64,000 nt of DNA. Source: Prochlorococcus sp. MIT 1307. GTDB taxonomy: Bacteria; Cyanobacteriota; Cyanobacteriia; PCC-6307; Cyanobiaceae. The notes below the pieces were generated by a model that was not told the DNA's origin, did not search any database, and saw only the letters and a program-made list of their open reading frames with translations. The stretch is from NCBI RefSeq assembly GCF_034092395.1, contig NZ_CP139301.1:1-64000 (forward strand), read 5' to 3'. The translations under genes were made by a program, and so were the position numbers. Positions 61,431 to 64,000 of this stretch are shown piece after piece (the first letter of the stretch is position 1; the number at the start of each line of letters is the position of its first letter).

Positions 61431-62753
61431 TCATCTAATCCAGGGAGGGATAGGTGATGGCTCTAGGTCTGAACCAGTTATTGGGCCCAGCCTTTCAGGT
61501 TCTGAACGAACTGGATCTTTTGCAGTCTCTGAAAGTTCTTGACCCGATTCAAGTACTGAAAGTTCTTGATCTGATTCAAGTACTGAAGGTGCTGGAAATG
61601 GAGTTTGTTCAAGTTGTGGTGAAGTGGGTGTCGTTTTCTGGTCAACATCCTTGCCCACTCCGGTCTGGGCGCTGAGAGATTTCGGCTTGTAGTCATCCCC
61701 GTTGCCGTTGCCGTTGCCGTTGCCATTTCCGTTGCCGTTGCCGTTGCCGTTGCCATTTCCGTTGCCGTTGCCGTTGCCGTTTCCATTGCCATTGCCATTG
61801 CCATTGCCATTGCCATTGCCATTGCCATTGCCATTGCCATTGCCGTTGCCGTTGCCGTTGCCATTTCCATTGCCATTTCCGTTGCCGTTGCCATTTCCGT
61901 TGCCATTTCCGTTGCCATTGCCATTGCCATTGCCATTGCCATTTCCGTTGCCATTGCCATTTCCGTTGCCATTGCCATTTCCGTTGCCATTGCCATTGCC
62001 ATTTCCGTTGCCATTGCCATTGCCATTTCCGTTGCCATTGCCATTGCCGTTGCCATTTCCGTTGCCATTGCCATTGCCATTGCCATTGCCGTTGCCATTT
62101 CCGTTGCCATTTCCGTTGCCATTGCCATTGCCATTTCCGTTGCCATTGCCGGATTCTGAATCAGCTTCACAAGTTATATAGGGTTTAGCTCCTTTTTCAT
62201 CGACTTTGGAAGAATATTCTTTGACAATAGCAATACCATCAATAGGGTTATAGCAACCAAGGACTGCACTTCCATCACTTGCATATTCCCCTCCATTTGG
62301 ATTGGCTTTTACTTGATAAATGGACTTGTTGTCATCAGTACTAATCTTTCTCATTTCAACTTTGTAATTTCCTGATGCTGAATAAAAAAGGGCATCATTT
62401 TTATTAACTGAAACAGGAGTTGAGCCTTTACAAACTGAACTGCCTTCTGTTTCAACATAGTTAGCGTTACATTTCTGGATTTTTACAAATTTTGAAAGCT
62501 GCCCCATATCTTCTGGAAGTCCTGCGTACAAGGCATAATTAGATTGAGCAGCTTTTATCATTGAATCAACGATCCCAGATGCTTCCTTTTGCTTGAATTT
62601 ATTAAGAACAGGCTTAAATTGGGGGACAGCTATCGAAGAAATGGCACCAAAAATCATTATTACAACAATAAATTCCAAATAAGTAAATCCTTCTTCTTCT
62701 GTTTTTTCTGAAAAGAAGGAGTTACTTATTTGTTTTAGAGATTGTTTTCTCAC
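61431..62753 (-). CDS. PilA paralogue with 75 Gly-Asn repeats and a Ser/Pro/Glu tail
   Basis: The protein has 440 residues. The leader ends EEEG (Gly22), then [21 protein letters not shown] with Glu27 at +5. Residues 23-200 align along their length with PilA at 57986, sharing [47 protein letters not shown] and a final ITC. Residues 202-352 are (Gly-Asn)75-Gly. The last 88 residues are polar, with a 9-residue tandem duplication ([18 protein letters not shown]), and end PIPPWIR. The tail replaces the normal pilin end, so it should project from the pilus as a long flexible, uncharged chain. It lies 32 bases after the secreted protein gene at 62786. Confidence 0.9.
   Translation of the reverse strand: MRKQSLKQISNSFFSEKTEEEGFTYLEFIVVIMIFGAISSIAVPQFKPVLNKFKQKEASGIVDSMIKAAQSNYALYAGLPEDMGQLSKFVKIQKCNANYVETEGSSVCKGSTPVSVNKNDALFYSASGNYKVEMRKISTDDNKSIYQVKANPNGGEYASDGSAVLGCYNPIDGIAIVKEYSSKVDEKGAKPYITCEADSESGNGNGNGNGNGNGNGNGNGNGNGNGNGNGNGNGNGNGNGNGNGNGNGNGNGNGNGNGNGNGNGNGNGNGNGNGNGNGNGNGNGNGNGNGNGNGNGNGNGNGNGNGNGNGNGNGNGNGNGNGNGNGNGNGNGNGNGNGNGNGNGNGNGNGNGDDYKPKSLSAQTGVGKDVDQKTTPTSPQLEQTPFPAPSVLESDQELSVLESGQELSETAKDPVRSEPERLGPITGSDLEPSPIPPWIR
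61698..62150 (-). repeat. 453-bp hexanucleotide microsatellite coding (Gly-Asn)75
   Basis: Units are variants of one hexamer, GGC or GGA (once GGG) plus AAC or AAT on the coding strand. The tract includes ten identical CCATTG units in a row at 61783-61842 (+ strand), and later a 24-base higher unit repeats. Hexamer gain or loss keeps the reading frame. All other frames over the tract are open as a by-product. Confidence 0.97.
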
Positions 62754-62785
62754 AGAGTCCTACTTCTTAGAGAGCTTTAGATTGA

Positions 62786-63610
62786 TTATTGTTCATTATT
62801 ATTATATTTTGCTTCAAATATAAAAGGAGCAGTTGAGATAGACTCGACTTTTATTCCGTCTCCATAGACTTCTAGGCTGTTCTTAAGAGTAAGATCAAAA
62901 TAACCATCAGAACTTTCTTTCAACGTTATTGGTGTTGACAATTCGAGCATATAAAACATATAAGTTACCTTGTCTCCATAGCTCTCAATAAAGTCAGTGT
63001 CTAAACCAATTGCAGTTATTTCATATCCATTGTAATTCATTTCACATCTTGAGAAGGTCCCACCATTGTTATCACAATAACCATTGTCTTTATTGTCCTT
63101 TCCCCGCCAATTTCTTAGCTTGGCTGCAAATTTAACTGGATCTCCTTTTTTTGTTGTTAAGTTCTTTTCATCAGAGCCTAGTGTTCTCCAGGTGGTTTCT
63201 CCGCTACGATATTTCCCTGAACTTATAAAACTATTTTTTAAAATCATAGTTAAATACTTATATTTCCCTGGCTTAACAACCTCCCTACCAGTTGTTGGAA
63301 GTTTATATTTAGAATCTTTTCCTAATTGATTTCTAAAAAGATTGCCATTGCCATTAAAAATAGTTATACATTCAGCTTCAGAATAATTTGCTGAACTACG
63401 AAAATCAGGGAAAGGACTTTTTTGACAAAGATCTACCCTATAAGTATCAATAACGTAGGAGCTAGGCTCTATTAAACAAGCAGTCTTATTTGGAATTTGT
63501 CCTGCACATTTTATAATTGTTGAAGCGGAATAAGTAGGTTGATTCTCAAAGCCTACTACCCCCCCCAAAATTGTGAGCAATGAAATGAATAAAGAGCTTT
63601 TTTTTATCAT
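62786..63610 (-). CDS. Secreted protein paired with the Gly-Asn pilin
   Basis: The protein has 274 residues. A signal peptide (LFISLLTILGGVVGF) leads to a mature domain with about six Cys (IIKCAGQIPNKTACL, DLCQKSP, AECITIF, GYCDNNG, SRCEMNY) and many beta-type segments (KYKYLTMILKNSF, VTYMFYMLELSTPITL). It has no pilin leader, so it is not itself a pilin. It is directly upstream of the Gly-Asn pilin in the same direction, so the two are probably co-expressed. A cap, chaperone or pilus-bound adhesin are options; no family is recognised. Confidence 0.8.
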   Translation of the reverse strand: MIKKSSLFISLLTILGGVVGFENQPTYSASTIIKCAGQIPNKTACLIEPSSYVIDTYRVDLCQKSPFPDFRSSANYSEAECITIFNGNGNLFRNQLGKDSKYKLPTTGREVVKPGKYKYLTMILKNSFISSGKYRSGETTWRTLGSDEKNLTTKKGDPVKFAAKLRNWRGKDNKDNGYCDNNGGTFSRCEMNYNGYEITAIGLDTDFIESYGDKVTYMFYMLELSTPITLKESSDGYFDLTLKNSLEVYGDGIKVESISTAPFIFEAKYNNNEQ

Positions 63611-63938
63611 GAAGACTTCGGAATTAATAGATTAAAACAAAAGCTGAACTTTTTGGTGGGTTTCATGAGGCCTGCTATTGGAATTATTTAACATAGTATT
63701 AGTCGACTTTTGGAAAGTACACAATTTTTTGCAAAGAAAAGATTAATCTGAAACTATTCTTTAGCGTTCCACTCTGCCTTTGCAGTTTTATATTTCAAGC
63801 AGTATCTTTCTTCTGAGATACGATTGAAGGCAATTATTTAACCAAGGGTATACAAAATAGTTTTTCAACTTACAGAACAAAGCGACAAGATATTTATTTG
63901 CACCTTAATGAGCAGTGAAACTCTAATTCCTGACTTGG
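63611..63938. other. Spacer between secreted protein and tRNA-Pro
   Basis: There is no gene. It should contain the promoter of the secreted protein/Gly-Asn pilin unit on the - strand. A short open frame begins at 63909 but runs into the tRNA and is not called. Confidence 0.45.
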
Positions 63939-63968
63939 TTGATATCGTCCCGCTTCTGCGCCTACAAT
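63939..63968 (+). promoter_or_regulatory. Promoter of tRNA-Pro
   Basis: The -35 box TTGATA (63939-63944) and -10 box TACAAT (63963-63968) are spaced by 18 bases. The tRNA begins 8 bases after the -10 box, as expected for a short leader. Confidence 0.75.
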
Positions 63969-63976
63969 CCAAACAA

Positions 63977-64000
63977 CGGGGCGTGGCGCAGTTTGGTAGC
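63977..64000 (+). tRNA. tRNA-Pro, 5' part cut by the window edge
   Basis: CGGGGCGTGGCGCAGTTTGG followed by TAGC has the acceptor arm, the GTGGCGCAG D-stem start and the GGTAGC D-loop of bacterial tRNA-Pro. The anticodon lies beyond the window, so the isoacceptor is unknown. Confidence 0.85.

Noticed and set aside
61698-62150. Possible CRISPR or regulatory repeat array
   Set aside because: Units are contiguous hexamers with no spacers and they code for Gly-Asn in frame.
61478-62170. Second - strand frame through the repeat, reading Met-Ala-Thr-Glu-type repeats
   Set aside because: It is the shifted frame of a hexanucleotide repeat that must be open in all frames; the pilin frame has a leader, conserved head and stop.
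61702-62181. + strand frame reading Pro-Leu-Pro-Phe repeats
   Set aside because: Antisense by-product of the same hexanucleotide repeat, with no start signals or flanking coding sequence.
1-64000. Mobile elements, phage genes, lanthipeptide precursors and toxin-antitoxin pairs
   Set aside because: I looked for transposase, integrase, LanM and common toxin motifs among the readable frames and saw none.

Overview
The window looks like chromosome of a marine picocyanobacterium (Prochlorococcus, possibly a low-light lineage, or close Synechococcus kin). Reasons: dnaA stands beside a glutathione S-transferase instead of dnaN; there is a PsbN-like protein; and there are many tiny proteins of the type seen in picocyanobacteria (DUF2237, DUF1651-like, DUF4278, DUF3721, many one-helix peptides). 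Base composition judged by eye is about 38-40% GC. The genus assignment is inference. No transposase, integrase or CRISPR array was seen. Layout: 1-4.4 kb holds dnaA, a long glutathione S-transferase, a small glycine pentad-repeat protein and a membrane protein. 4.4-17.9 kb is the most striking accessory block: MFS transporter, MGDG-synthase-like glycosyltransferase, a 2193-residue reducing polyketide synthase and a GT2 glycosyltransferase, packed with 1-16 base junctions on the + strand, followed by a START-like protein, an alpha/beta hydrolase and a cytochrome P450. The synthase reads KS-(no AT)-DH-ER-KR-ACP-thioester reductase. I infer a pathway for a reduced fatty aldehyde or alcohol that is then glycosylated, possibly oxidised, and moved by the transporter. 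It is followed by an outer-membrane barrel protein, galE, hisS and a UDP-glucose dehydrogenase; galE and the dehydrogenase could supply UDP-sugar donors. 24-41 kb is a sparse region of small genes and long AT-rich spacers: TauE-type exporter, PsbN, S21, DUF2237, a second glutathione S-transferase, a hydroxyisobutyrate-dehydrogenase-like enzyme, two DUF3721 proteins (one fused to the glycine pentad repeat), and many short membrane peptides, several marked as real by hairpin terminators directly behind them. 42-63.6 kb is a near-complete type IV pilus locus: prepilin peptidase, pilB-pilT-pilC on the - strand, divergent pilP/M/N/O/Q on the + strand, a four-gene minor pilin operon (one pilin with a possible von Willebrand A-like domain), a PilA major pilin, an odd minor pilin, a secreted SdrD-B-like protein, and a PilA paralogue that carries 75 Gly-Asn dipeptides encoded by 453 bp of hexanucleotide repeats. 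The window ends inside a tRNA-Pro gene preceded by a good promoter. The two best candidates for an undescribed system are the AT-less polyketide/glycosyltransferase operon and the pilus with the Gly-Asn repeat pilin and its secreted partner.
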